Assembly: GCA_001179505.1 (NCBI GenBank)
Contig: CDMY01001019.1
Coordinates: 159,630-223,629, forward strand
Direction of reading: 5' to 3'
DNA: 64,000 bases
From: Vitrella brassicaformis
Taxonomy: Eukaryota; Sar; Vitrellaceae
Below, piece by piece: positions 22,010 through 33,189 of this stretch. A model generated the notes under the pieces. The model had not been told where the DNA came from. It was given only the letters and a program-made list of their open reading frames with translations, and ran no database searches. The position numbers and the translations under genes were made by a program. The first letter of the stretch is position 1, and the number at the start of each line of letters is the position of its first letter.

Positions 22010-23091
22010 TTTACTCCTGAGTTCTTTTCAACGGCAAACGGTAGGTGGATCGCCATGTAGATCTTGCTTTGACGTGCTTCACAGCCGCTCACACGTCGAT
22101 TAAGTCGAATCGAACTGCACGTATGGGTCTGGGTCTGTCCCAAGTCGCCTACTGGCGGTACACGGGTGCACTAAGCCGGAACACATGCAGCTCCCCGCAG
22201 CGGCTATTAGTCTCGCGAAATGCGGTGATACGACAAGAAGCGACCAACACAAAGAGGCAACAGACAGGCATCAACCCCCACCCACACCCAACGAAACGTT
22301 ACAGACACATGGCACAGACATCAGATCAAACCCAGCACACACATTACACATATGATTGATCCCTCCTCCTGTATGCACAATCTCCCCGACTTGTACGTAC
22401 GAGAAAGAGCAGACCACAGCATAGTATATAGCCAGAACAGTCGTCACCGTGCCTCTGGCGCAGACACGACAACACAGCCAGACACAGTAAGCAAACAACA
22501 ACAGGCAAAAGAGACAGTCAAACCGATATACCGAGGCCAACAAGACACAGTCTTGGGACGGTCCTGGTCAGGGCATAATGCATCCAGCCATCCACAAAGG
22601 ATCATCTGAACGATTGGGCCTCAACCAGACGCAACACAAACACCACCGACGCGGTGCCTATGACGGTCGAACATCCAGGCGCTCAGGTCAGCAGGAGAAA
22701 CCGGGAAACCCCCTTGCCACGTCCACCACACCAGCATCATCTTGGGTGTCGTTGTTCGTCACCTAGATACAGGTAGGCCCTTGCATGACGAAGGGGAGGA
22801 AGAAGGGGGCGTCAGTCGAACCAGCGGGGTCTTGTGAGCACCAGATCCACCAGATCTCGCATAGCTCCACGACTGGAACGCCCACGCTACGTGCAGGGAA
22901 GGCTCACAAGGCGGAGGGGAGAGGGAGAAGAAGGGACGAAGAAGATGTTTCAGACGGAACGCCACAAGAATGGATCTCCGCCTATCGGATGTAGATCTTG
23001 CTTTGACGTGCTTCACAACCTCAAACCGCTGCTGCCAAGCTCAAGCTTGGCGTCATCTTTCCTCGAGATAGATAGGCAGATAGCGGTATTA
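22010..23091. other. Intergenic, no confident gene
   Basis: Mixed-composition DNA with fewer simple repeats than elsewhere. Open frames are short and lack recognisable coding character. The phrase GTAGATCTTGCTTTGACGTG at 22057-22076 recurs at 22989-23008, with CTTCACA following, so the two ends share a short direct repeat. Confidence 0.5.
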
Positions 23092-26000
23092 ATGGCGTCA
23101 TCTTCTTCATCGAGCAGCCCGCGGTGTGAGATCTCCAATGCCTTTCGCCTCGTGCAGTTCAAGGAGGTGCTGAAGGAGCGCAACAAGATGCCTGCCCTGA
23201 AGCAGGCGCTCACGCCCGATTCGGATACCCTCAAGGACACCATCCAGGCCGTCTCACGCGGAGCCGGCAGTGGCAGCAAGGAGGGAGGAAACAAACCCCA
23301 CCTCTTCTCCTCAGGTCGGTCCGGCTGTCGGTGGGGGGGGAGATAGATAGATAGATCGAAGATGCCTGACACACGACATACAGACAGCTACACAACTGCA
23401 TGTGTGTGTTGATATACAGGTCTTGGTGGTGTGTCCGGCACGATTCACTGCCGGAATCAGGCGGCGCTGTGGGACTCGGCGGCGCACTGTGTGTTGGAAG
23501 GAGGGGTGGACCCCCGCCTGGCTGTCGTGGAGATCGTAGACCACCGACACCCTGTCAGGTTCGCCACACCCCTCTCGGAGAAATGCTACTCGCTCGTTCT
23601 CAACGACACCAAACATATTGACGATAGAGTGAGTCAAGGAATGAATGAATGAATGGGGTTTCCGGTGGGTCTTCACGTATGGCTGCCTGCCTGGCTGGCT
23701 GCGTGCCGTGTGGGCGGGGCGGGGTGGGCTTGTGCGGATGGATGGCTGCAGTTGCCCGTGGTACTGGGCGAGTACACAGGGGTGGTGTGCAAACCGCAGG
23801 TGGACGAAACGGGGCAGGAGAACACCACTTACGTATTCAGACTCGGTACGCCACCAACCCACTACACGCGCCCCGCCCATTCGTCAATCATCTCATCTCA
23901 TGTCCTGTCACGTGCTCCCCTCGCAACACCCACGCGCGTATGCAGAGTTCGACCCTCGAGCTGTCCATGGCGACAAGTCGCGGGTAGCTTCTGTCCGCGG
24001 CGACCATGGGTCTGTTGGGGGCCCACGCGGCCGCAAGCAGCAGCTGGTGCTGCCACACGATGACGAGTGGGTCGTGGACGCGTCACGGTTCCACAACGAA
24101 ATGGGTCAGTCCGTCCGTTCGTTCGTTCGTTCAAGATGCGTGCACATCGATCGCGACGCAATGTGTGCATCGGGCCGGCTTGCTCACTCTCCCTCCTTCC
24201 CTCCCTCCCTCCCTGTGTGGATGTGTGTCTTTGCTGCTCAGCGTTGGTGAATCACTGTGAGGCGATCGACCTGTGCGCCAACCCCAACGGGTTCAAAAAC
24301 CTCCACGTCAACGCCTGCTGGCATCAGGTACCTACACACATACACCTACGTACGTGCATACCAAGGCAGCCCACCGGCCGGTGCTGAATGTACGGATGGA
24401 TGGCTGCATCAGTCAGGGTCGCTCTCTGGGGCTGTGGGGGGCTGTGGATGTATGTATGCATCTGCAGATATACGAGGACGGGTGGCCCCACGTGGTGTTG
24501 TGTACCATTCCCGGAGTGCGCATATACCCGGGGGTGAGTGGAGAAATGGATGGCCAACACATACATACATACATACATACATACATGCGCACACAGATAC
24601 ACGCGGCTCGTGCCTCTCCGTCTGTTTGTCTGTGTGTCTGTTTGTCTGTGTGTCTGTCTGTCTGTGTGTCAGGATGAGATCGTCGCCGACTTCGGTCGTC
24701 TGTGGTTCGATCGTGTGCGTGAGCTGGCCATCCGGGGACTGCGCAACGAGCTGCTGACCGCACGCCTCCTCCGCGCCGAAGCTCAGGGTGAGCGATGCGG
24801 CATCCGTACACACAGCCACACGTGCACCTGTTTGCGCACGCACTGCAGGCATCCCGGCCATCCCGGCCTCCAGTGACGCCGACGCCAGTGACCAGGACCC
24901 GTTCGGCGAGACGTCGCCCGAGCACACCCTGTGCGGCATCTGCCAGCAGCCCGACCCCCACCCCATCGGCACGTCCGACCAGATGAGGGATGAGGATGAC
25001 ATCTCAATCGCAGGAGGGCCGCCACTGGGCGCCACTGGCTCGATAGTGTGCGACGGGTGTGCCTTTCCCTTCCACCTGCACTGCCTGGGACTGGAGCCCA
25101 ACGACACGCCACCAGGTACCTGTGCTGGCGGACAGACAGACAGACAGACAGGGAGGGAGGGAGGGAGGGACGCATGCACACGACTCACAGACGACAGCCA
25201 CACTCGCCTCAAGATTTGATGTTTCCTGTGGTGTCTGTTGCAGATGACGTAGAGTGGTTCTGTCCCAACTGCGTGGCGCTTAGCGAGTGAGCGACTGACT
25301 GACTCGCCTACACACAGTCCCGCCGACATGGCTGTCTGTCTGTGGAATGAATGTGTCGGTCAGGCGTGTGGCTGACGCCGTGTCGGGTGGCAACAAGAAT
25401 GATCCCCTCTCAGTCCGGCGGCTCCGTCGCGTCCACTCGGCCGCCTACAACGCAGACCACCGCCCCGTCCGTCACCCAACCTACAGATGGTTGCACCAGA
25501 GAATGAATGCTCGTGTGACATCCGCCTACATATGTATGTCTCCCTGTTTGCGTCTGTGTCTGTGTGTGCAGGGGGGCTGCACGCTCAACATGAAGCAGCC
25601 GCTGGTGCAGGGGGGCAGCCGGGGTGTCAGGGGCGTCGCGAGCGCCCACCTCAGTGACGACGCATTCTCGATGCTCAAGCCGTGCGGCGCCTGCAAGAAG
25701 CGCAAGAAAGGCGCAGACCCAGAGGGACTTCACATCAACTGCAGGTGGGTCGGTGGGTGGGGTGGGTGAGTCAGAGGAGGAGTCTCTCTCTCGCGCGCGT
25801 CGCGTGCTACGTGCATACGCCTGCGCCGGTGCGGGTGTGTGTGTGTGTGTGCGCGCTGCACGCATGGTGCGGTGCCTCCATCTGGGCCCGCGATTACGAC
25901 GCTAACAGGGACCAGACCGAACGCGACGTCGCCCAAAACACTATCGGCGCACGTAATAAGGAGGCCTGCTGAATATCTATCATTCATTCACACGCCACAC

Positions 26001-27149
26001 ATGCATTCCTTCTTTTCCCCCTCTCTCTGTGACGATTGTGCATTCAGTGGTCCGGGCCTACACGAACGTGCGGTCGCGTGACGGGTCTGCCCGCAAGGGC
26101 GACAAGCAGCGGCGCCAAAGGCAGAACAAGAGCACATTGCAGCACAAGAGCCTCGCCGCGGCCGCCGCGGCTGACCACAGACAAGGTCGGCCAGCTCACC
26201 AATACAGCATGCGTTCCTTTACCGTCATGTCGTGTGCCGCGTCCGTCCGTGTGTGTGCAGCGTCCGAAGTTGGTGGGGCGCTAGGTGGTGGGGGCGAGAA
26301 GTGGCAGGCGGTGGAAGGCTGGATTCCCCTGCTGGGCATCTGCATCAACAAGACCGCAATCGAGCGGAAATTTGCGATGGGGGCGTTTGAGGTGCGCGCG
26401 ATTGCGTTCACGCAGTCCGTGGGTGTCTGTGGATTGTGTGCATTGTTGTGTTGTGTTGTGTGCAGGGTCGTGTTGAGGGCGTGGGGGAGCGTGGCTACTT
26501 GGACATCAAGTACTCGGATGGCGACGACGAGTCCGTCGATGCCGAGAGCCTGCAGAAGATCCTTCGCGACTGGCTCCAGGACAACAGCATGTCCGCCAAG
26601 ACGCGCAAGGAAATCATCACCTCACTCATGATCGACAAACAGGTGGATGGGTCGGTGGGTCGATGGGAAGGAGAGTCAACACCGCAGCACAGAAAGAACA
26701 CCACGCACTGGCTCTCTGGAACGGACGTAAAAACGAATATGCAAATCGAATGTGTCGATCGATGGATGCAGGTGATCGAGAAATATATGATGCGGACGGT
26801 TCCCGTCCGCTTATTGGGCGGCGGCTCGACGCTGCACGACGACGACTCAGACTTTGGGGACGACGACGACAGACACAGCGGCAACGGCAGCAAGGGCAGC
26901 AGCAACAAGCGGAGCAAGCCCGCGCACCCCTCCCCTTCCCCGCCTCCATTCCATGAGTTTTCGGGCACTCCTTCTGTGCCCATCGTCAAGGGCAGGAGCA
27001 GCCAGGCCCCCCGCAAGCAGGCGATCAACCGTGGGCGGCGGGAGAGGCGCGGCAAGGACAGCCGTGGTGCCATGGAGGTGGACGGCGAGAGGTCGCCCGG
27101 TAGCTGCGTGCCGTCTGGCAACATCGACAACCTTATGGGAATCGAGTGA
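23092..27149 (+). CDS. SET-domain plus PHD-finger chromatin protein (predicted lysine methyltransferase)
   Basis: Exons 23092-23314, 23420-23628, 23752-23845, 23946-24104, 24242-24327, 24468-24533, 24673-24787, 24849-25115, 25244-25286, 25364-25744 (a further in-frame intron ending at 25571 is possible), 25909-25952, 26048-26185, 26261-26391, 26466-26642 and 26772-27149; 836 residues. The SET domain is N-terminal: LPVVLGEYTGVV, then ALVNHCEAIDLCANPN (the NHC element), then GVRIYPGDEIVADFG. A PHD finger follows: CGICQQ, then CDGCAFPFHLHCLGL, then EWFCPNCVAL, a full C4HC3 set. A cysteine/lysine patch CGACKKRKKG lies downstream. The C-terminus is charged, Ser-rich and nuclear-like. It should write and read histone marks; the target lysine cannot be read from sequence. 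SET before PHD is the reverse of plant ATXR5/6. Confidence 0.82.
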
Positions 27150-27212
27150 ATGGATGGATGGATGGATGGATGGATGGGAATCGAGTGAATGGATGGATGG
27201 ATGGATGGACGG
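27136..27212 (+). repeat. GGAT array with duplicated gene terminus
   Basis: The last codons of the SET gene, GGGAATCGAGTGA, followed by (ATGG)n, are repeated about 40 bp downstream at 27177-27189, again followed by (ATGG)n. Confidence 0.75.
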
Positions 27213-28291
27213 ATGAAGGGATGGGCCGGGCTACCTGTATCCACATACATACATACATACATGCGAAATCGCATACACGCATATGTGGTGACCGGTTGGT
27301 GGGGTGTTTTTTATCTAGAGACGGGGGGCGGATGGACGGATGGATACTCCTGCCCTTTTATCCCTCCCTCCCTCCCTGTCTGCCTGCATGCCTGCCTGCC
27401 TGTGTGCGTGCCATCTGCTGCGTTTATTTTCGTGCGTGCTCTCGCTTTTTCCCTTCCGCCATTCGGCGGCGTGGGCTGTGACAGGGGACAGATATCTTTT
27501 TGGCAGTGTCCCATCAATCACAGCTGATTGCATTGGACAGACGGGTGTAGAGAGCACCTGCACGCGTTGACAGCCAGGTGAGTGTGGGAGCTGGCTGGGG
27601 ATGGTTGTTCGTGCCTAGCCTGTTATCGATCCTTTTAGCTATGAAAGGCCATATATATTTATTTGTCTATGTAGGGTGTGTGCCCCATGAAAATTGACTG
27701 CATGATGAAATGCGCTCTCTCTTGCGACAGCTTTGGTGATCAAGTGGCAATGCGTCCCCAGATGAGTGGTGTGTCCATCCATACGTACTTAGTGCCTCAC
27801 TGGATCGGCACCAAATCCCTCGGCCATTATGTGGTAGTGTTCACACACGGGATCGGAGCACACATCCAGACAGCCACACGTGTGAACAGAGCCTCTCAGT
27901 TTGAAGTGCACGCATACACAAACGCACACACACTCACACTCATACTCTCGCGACATCGATCGGTTCGTGGATGCATGTCATTCATCCCAGACTGCACAAA
28001 CCACACGCAAATGCACCCACCTTATATAGTTAACCAGAACACACTCAGACACGATGCACTCACACCGACCCACAGGCAGGCAGGCAGGCAGGCGGGCGGG
28101 CGATAAAGATTGATATGTCTTTCTCGGTCTGCCGTAGGCGACCGATTGAATGAGCGGCGTAATCGATGTGATCGATGTACGTACGTACGCGTTGTGACTG
28201 TGTGATCGATGTGATCGATGGCTGACTGTACACACAGTCACAGCACCCAACGGCCTCCATCGAGTCAGGCAGACAGACAAGCAGCTCACTC
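27213..28291. other. Intergenic, no gene seen
   Basis: Simple repeats (CATA, CTCC, CCTG) and a GATCGATGTGATCGATG cluster near 28160-28220. No open frame with coding character. Confidence 0.55.
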
Positions 28292-28552
28292 ATGGTCATG
28301 TCTCTGTGGCCGCTCGTCTGTGTGAGTCTCTGGCTCATCTGCCCCGCCGCTGTCCACTCGTACGAGCGCACCAACACACACCACAATAGCCACCGCACAC
28401 TCGTCGGCCGCGATGGACTGCCCGTGCACATCAGCTTCCAACACAACAAAGTCGCACCGTATCCCGTCGCTGGGTGGGCGGGCTCATTCACAACACAAGA
28501 GAGGGAGACATTCATTCACTCACTCACGCACTCACTCATGTTCGCTCGTGAG

Positions 28553-28587
<35 letters not shown>

Positions 28588-29495
28588 CAGCGACACGTCG
28601 CGAATGATCACCCCGCCGCCGCTCCGTGCCGTCCCTGGTCGGTCAAGAGAGCCGAGCTCAGCACGAAGACGAGCACCCGACTGCTCTTGCTTGACTGATT
28701 AGGTGTGCCGGCCGGTCGTGGTGTGGCGTTTGGTTTGGTGCTGCCTCGCGAGAAGGATCTGATGGCTGTGTCGATGCGCGTGTGGCTGACGGTGCTGTCG
28801 GCGATCGCTCTGCCGCTCTTCGCCTACTTGGCTCTGGCGGGCTCGGCAATGTGCTGAGAGAGAGACGGAGAGAGGGGCATTCTCTTGCACCGCATCCAAT
28901 CGATCATGTGTGTGTATGTTTGTGTGCATGAGTTGGTGTGTGCAGTGAGCTGAGCGGCCCAGCGACGGCTGCATTTGCCCTCCAGTGCGTGCCTTTGCTG
29001 GTGCAGAAGACAGGCAGTGAACACAATACACCCATTTGAACACAGGTGTCTCTATATCCATCTGTCTCTCTGTCTCTGTGTGTCTCCCTCCCTCCCTCCC
29101 TCCCTCCCTCCCGTTGTGTAGCTGGTGTTCGTGTCTGTGCCAATCTGGCTGATTGCCGTGCTCTGCGCTGCCACACGTAAGGAAAACGGACATCACACCA
29201 ATGCGTGTGTTGCGAGTCCATTAATCACTTTATGTTTTGTTCTCAGTGTTGGCTGCCTACGCGGCTTTCGTGGCACTCACCGACACTCTCAAGACAGCAA
29301 CCAAGTGAAAGCACTCACTTCCATCCATCCATCCATCCATCCGCGCAAATGCCCCCCGTCGACACCTTGTCTGTGTGTTGTGTCGATGCATGTGTGTAGG
29401 TGGCTGCTCGTTGTGGTCGCGTCTCTGTTGGTGTCCAATTTGCTGCTCCAGCTCTTTGCAGCTGCGACAGGCGTCGACGCGAGCAGAGTGCTGAC
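28292..29495 (+). CDS. Multi-pass membrane protein, copy A (3' truncated at assembly gap)
   Basis: Exons 28292-28473, 28591-28637, 28703-28850, 28946-29000, 29122-29176, 29247-29304 and 29400 to about 29495. It begins with a signal-peptide-like MVMSLWPLVCVSLWLICPAA, then a short lumenal region with VGRDGLPVHISFQHNK, then hydrophobic helices: RVWLTVLSAIALPLFAYLAL, LVFVSVPIWLIAVLCAAT, LLAAYAAFVALTD and WLLVVVASLLVSNLLLQLF. The pattern VFV.VP.WLI recalls TMEM185-type proteins, but I cannot assign the family. The reading frame runs to VDASRVLT and then into 28 nt that belong elsewhere, followed by 300 N. Donors at 28473 and 29000 are uncertain. Confidence 0.6.
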
Positions 29496-29523
29496 GCCTC
29501 AAGATTTGATGTTTCCTGTGGTG

Positions 29524-29823
29524 NNNNNNNNNNNNNNNNNNNNNNNNNNNNNNNNNNNNNNNNNNNNNNNNNNNNNNNNNNNNNNNNNNNNNNNNNNNNN
29601 NNNNNNNNNNNNNNNNNNNNNNNNNNNNNNNNNNNNNNNNNNNNNNNNNNNNNNNNNNNNNNNNNNNNNNNNNNNNNNNNNNNNNNNNNNNNNNNNNNNN
29701 NNNNNNNNNNNNNNNNNNNNNNNNNNNNNNNNNNNNNNNNNNNNNNNNNNNNNNNNNNNNNNNNNNNNNNNNNNNNNNNNNNNNNNNNNNNNNNNNNNNN
29801 NNNNNNNNNNNNNNNNNNNNNNN
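29524..29823. other. Assembly gap (300 N)
   Basis: Exactly 300 N. The left flank 29496-29523 (GCCTCAAGATTTGATGTTTC plus CTGTGGTG) is identical to 25206-25233 inside an intron of the SET gene. The right flank repeats sequence found at 28872 onward. Confidence 0.95.
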
Positions 29824-29901
29824 GAGAGAGGGGCATTCTCTTGCACCGCATCCAATCGATCATGTGTGTGTATGTTTGTGTGCATGAGTTGGTGTGTGCA
29901 G

Positions 29902-31205
29902 TGAGCTGAGCGGCCCAGCGACGGCTGCATTTGCCCTCCAGTGCGTGCCTTTGCTGGTGCAGAAGACAGGCAGTGAACACAATACACCCATCTGAACACA
30001 GGTGTCTCTATATCCATCTGTCTCTCTGTCTCTGTGTGTCTCCCTCCCTCTGTCCCTCCCTCCCTCCCTCCCTCCCTCCCTCCCGTTGTGTAGCTGGTGT
30101 TCGTGTCTGTGCCAGTCTGGCTGATTGCCCTGCTCTGCGCTGCCACACGTAAGGAAAACGGACATCACACCAATGCGTGTGTTGCGAGTCCATTAATCCA
30201 TATCTTTATGTTTTGTTTTCAGTGTTGGCTGCCTACACGACTTTCGCGGCACTCACCGACACTCTCAAGACAGCAACCAAGTGAAAGCACTCACATTCAT
30301 CCATCCATCCATGCAAATGCCCTCCGTCGACACCTTGTCTGTGTGTTGTGTCGATGAATGTGTGTAGATGGCTGCTCGTTGTGGTCGCGTCTCTGTTGGT
30401 GGCCAATCTGCTGCTCCAGTTTGCAGCTGCGACAGGCGTCGACGCGAGCAGAGTGCTGACGCGACCCGCCGCCTACATTTCCGTCTATGTGGGCCTGTTG
30501 CTGGTGCTCACGGGCGGAGGACTGGCTGCGACAGTCACAATGGTAAGCATTCGACGAGACGCAGACTCATGCATGGACACTCGTGTGCGTTTGCGTATGT
30601 GGTGTGGTGGAACAAGAGCCGTTTTGTGGGGGACGTCGTCTTTGTGCTGTCTCTGCCGCTTGTCTGCTCATACATCGCCACTGCCTCGCTCAGTCAGTCA
30701 GTCAGTCAGCACCACAAGAGCCATGAAGACATACACAAAAAGATGGGATGGGATGTGTGTGTGTGGGGTGGGTGAATGCAGGCGTTCTCCTGTTTGTATT
30801 GCTCGGCCTGTCGCCCTCACTCGACCCTCTCCACTACTTCCGGCAAATAAACAAACACACACTCACCCAAGACACACAGTCGACCGACCTGTCTGCCTTC
30901 GTGTGTGCCTTTGTGTGTCTCATATCAGTGTGCCGACGTTCTTCGCTCTCCCGGGCTGGCCGATCCTCCTCGCAATCTGGGTCAGTCCGTCGGTCAATAT
31001 TTATATGCACAATCGTGCCTTTCGGCTGTGTGCTGCTGCAGGCGTGTGTGTTTGCTGTCGGCGCGCGTGTGCATCTCGTGAGGTAAAACAGTGACGATAT
31101 AGACCACTGATGGCCATTGGCTTGAACCAATTTTGAATTCTATCTCACAGGGAGGAGCAGCGCAAGTACGCCACCACCAGCCCCGACACGACGACCACCG
31201 TGTGA
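29902..31205 (+). CDS. Multi-pass membrane protein, copy B (5' end lost in gap)
   Basis: Exons 29902-29956, 30094-30148, 30223-30280, 30368-30542, 30617-30692, 30782-30878, 30929-30980, 31042-31082 and 31151-31205, entering in phase 2. The first four exons are near copies of 28946-29495 (about 97-98% by eye), with changes I/V and V/L in SVP.WLIA.L, A/T in AAY.TF, and one codon missing in LLLQ.FAAAT. Beyond copy A's truncation it adds further helices: PAAYISVYVGLLLVLTGGGL, DVVFVLSLPLVCSYIATA, VLLFVLLGLSPSLD and FALPGWPILLAIW, then a short charged tail REEQRKYATTSPDTTTTV. Probably 8-10 membrane segments in total. Whether this is a tandem paralogue or the other haplotype is open. Function unknown. 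Confidence 0.62.
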
Positions 31206-32820
31206 GCCACAGAACGACAGACAGACAGACAGACAGACGGATATGACTGACACAGAGGGAGGAGAGACGTGAGTGACGGATTGAGGGCTGACTTGATGGA
31301 TGGATGAATGGATGCAGTAACTGCAATAAAACGATGACATGACTTGATCGTGTTTTCAATCGCATCCAGTCTTACTTGTGGCGTCATTCAACGTGCATAC
31401 CGAATTACTTCGCCTGGCTGGCTGGCTGGCTGAGTCATCCATGTGTGTGGTTTGAGGGTGTGTGGACCGTTCGTTCCTTGTCGGCTAACACTCTCACGTG
31501 GCCACTTAAGTGACTGGAAGCATTTCACATGAGACACGCACAACGACTGAATGGGTATATTGTCGGTTGTCTCTCCCTCTCTCTCTGTGTGTCTGCGTGT
31601 GTGTGTACACGTGGGTGTTTGTATAATGCGAAGGTGAGGCCCGAAGGGCCGAGCCGAGCACGGTGAGTACACATGCCTTATCCCCTCTCCCTCATGAACG
31701 GATGGATGCATGGCTATAAGCCTCACCAACCTAGCAGGGGTCTTGATGCACGTCTGCACATACACGCAACACACAGACACACACACACAGAAAAAGAGAG
31801 AGAGAGAGAGAGAGAGACATACAGGAAAACACATGAGGAGATGAGACGGGCAATGGGTGGACACGTGTGGTGCGGTCTAATGGATGCGTACTTTGCCTAC
31901 TTTGCCCTCAAGCGTGTAGCCGTGGGGACACATGTATTGCGGAGGGACAGTGACGCGGGACGACACGGGCTAAAGGGACACGTAGAGACCACACGTAGAG
32001 ACCACACACACAATGATCAAGTGATCCATTGATTGCTATTCTGTTTCCTCCCCGTCTTTGTCTCTGTCTGCAATACAGACCTTTCTGCATTTAAATGGGA
32101 GCCGTACTTCCGTTTCGCGTACATGTCTGCATGACATACAGGCACACACATGAGCTACAGACAATGTCCATCCATCCATTCGTGTGTGTGGTGTGGCCTA
32201 GCGTACGCATTGCCAGCCGTCCTGCGGGGTTGTAGCGTTTGGAGCACCTGGCCTGCAGGTGTGCTTGCGATCTTGATGCACTCCCCTTCACCAGGTATAC
32301 CTGGTTTGTCCCAATTTCTCGGGTACTACCCCTGCAGACACGAAAGAGAGAAGGGAACGTATGCGTTTGCATGCGTGTGCATGTGTGTGACCAGCCGCGA
32401 CCACTGGGCAGTAGGATAAGACACCGAATTTGCTCCCGGTGGATTCGGTGTAGGCCTACTTAGAAACTTTCCCCCCATTCCCGCCACTGATATGTATACC
32501 CGGACTCACAGTACGGGATGGCGGGCATCGTGTGGGGCATGTAGTGCCCCATGGGCAGTGCACCTCATTGTCGTTTTCCTCATCGCCATAAAGGAGAGGA
32601 TGACACAGCACAGCACAACAGACATTCATCAGCTATGTGCGTGACGCGTGTGTCTGGTGTGGGGCGTGTGCGTGGGGTGGGGGGGTGCGGCGCGCCTGCC
32701 AGTGGCTCGCTACATTGGAGCCAGTAGTCTTGGCCTTTGTCTCCATCTTCATCGGCGCCATCTGTGGTATGTTATGCAAAGTTGCATTCTCCCCAGCTGG
32801 GGCCATGGGGGCCATAGTCA
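31206..32820. other. Intergenic, no gene seen
   Basis: CTGT/GACA repeats, an AGAG tract at 31792-31817, and a small GC hairpin GGCCCGAAGGGCC at 31638-31650. No gene with convincing exons. Confidence 0.5.
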
Positions 32821-33189
32821 TCGCGGTGGGCGCTGGTGTATAGGTGGTGCTCTCCCGGCGGAGGATGTCACGCTGGCAAACGACGACAGTACCTGCTGCA
32901 ATGAAAGGTAGCGCACACAACACCACAGAGAAATCAGATGAGTTTTGTGTGTCGGGAGCGCCTGCACTGACCTGATCCTTCTTATCTTCGTGTGTTCTCA
33001 CGACGGCGTCCCGCGATATGCCTTCGGGCGCAGCTTGCACAAGCACGACACACCACAGCGAGACGGATGGATGGATGGATGGGCAGATCTACGGCAGATC
33101 TATCCCCGGCCCCCACACCCCCACACACGTACCTGTGCGAGTGTGGCCTGAAGGCCCAGGAGGGCGATGAGCACGACGCTGGAGATCAT
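32821..33189 (-). CDS. Small secreted protein (65 aa)
   Basis: Minus exons 33189-33129, 33033-32972 and 32895-32821. Exon 1 encodes a typical signal peptide MISSVVLIALLGLQATLAQ; exon 2 continues PAPEGISRDAVVRTHEDKKD; exon 3 gives QVLSSFASVTSSAGRAPPIH and ends RQRPPR-like at TGA 32823-32821. The first donor is placed at GTAC|GTGTGT because this alone keeps exon 2 open in its coding-like frame; CAG|GTACGT is the more usual donor and would shift it. No cysteines in the mature part and no known domain. It shares length and exon plan with the other small secreted genes here but not clear sequence similarity. Confidence 0.45.

Noticed and set aside
23980-24240. Separate plus-strand genes in other frames across the SET exons
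   Set aside because: They run through introns and repeats; the SET frame has conserved motifs and clean splice sites.
31630-31665. GGCCCGAAGGGCC hairpin as an RNA gene
   Set aside because: Only a 5-bp stem with no further structure; chance is likely in GC-rich DNA.
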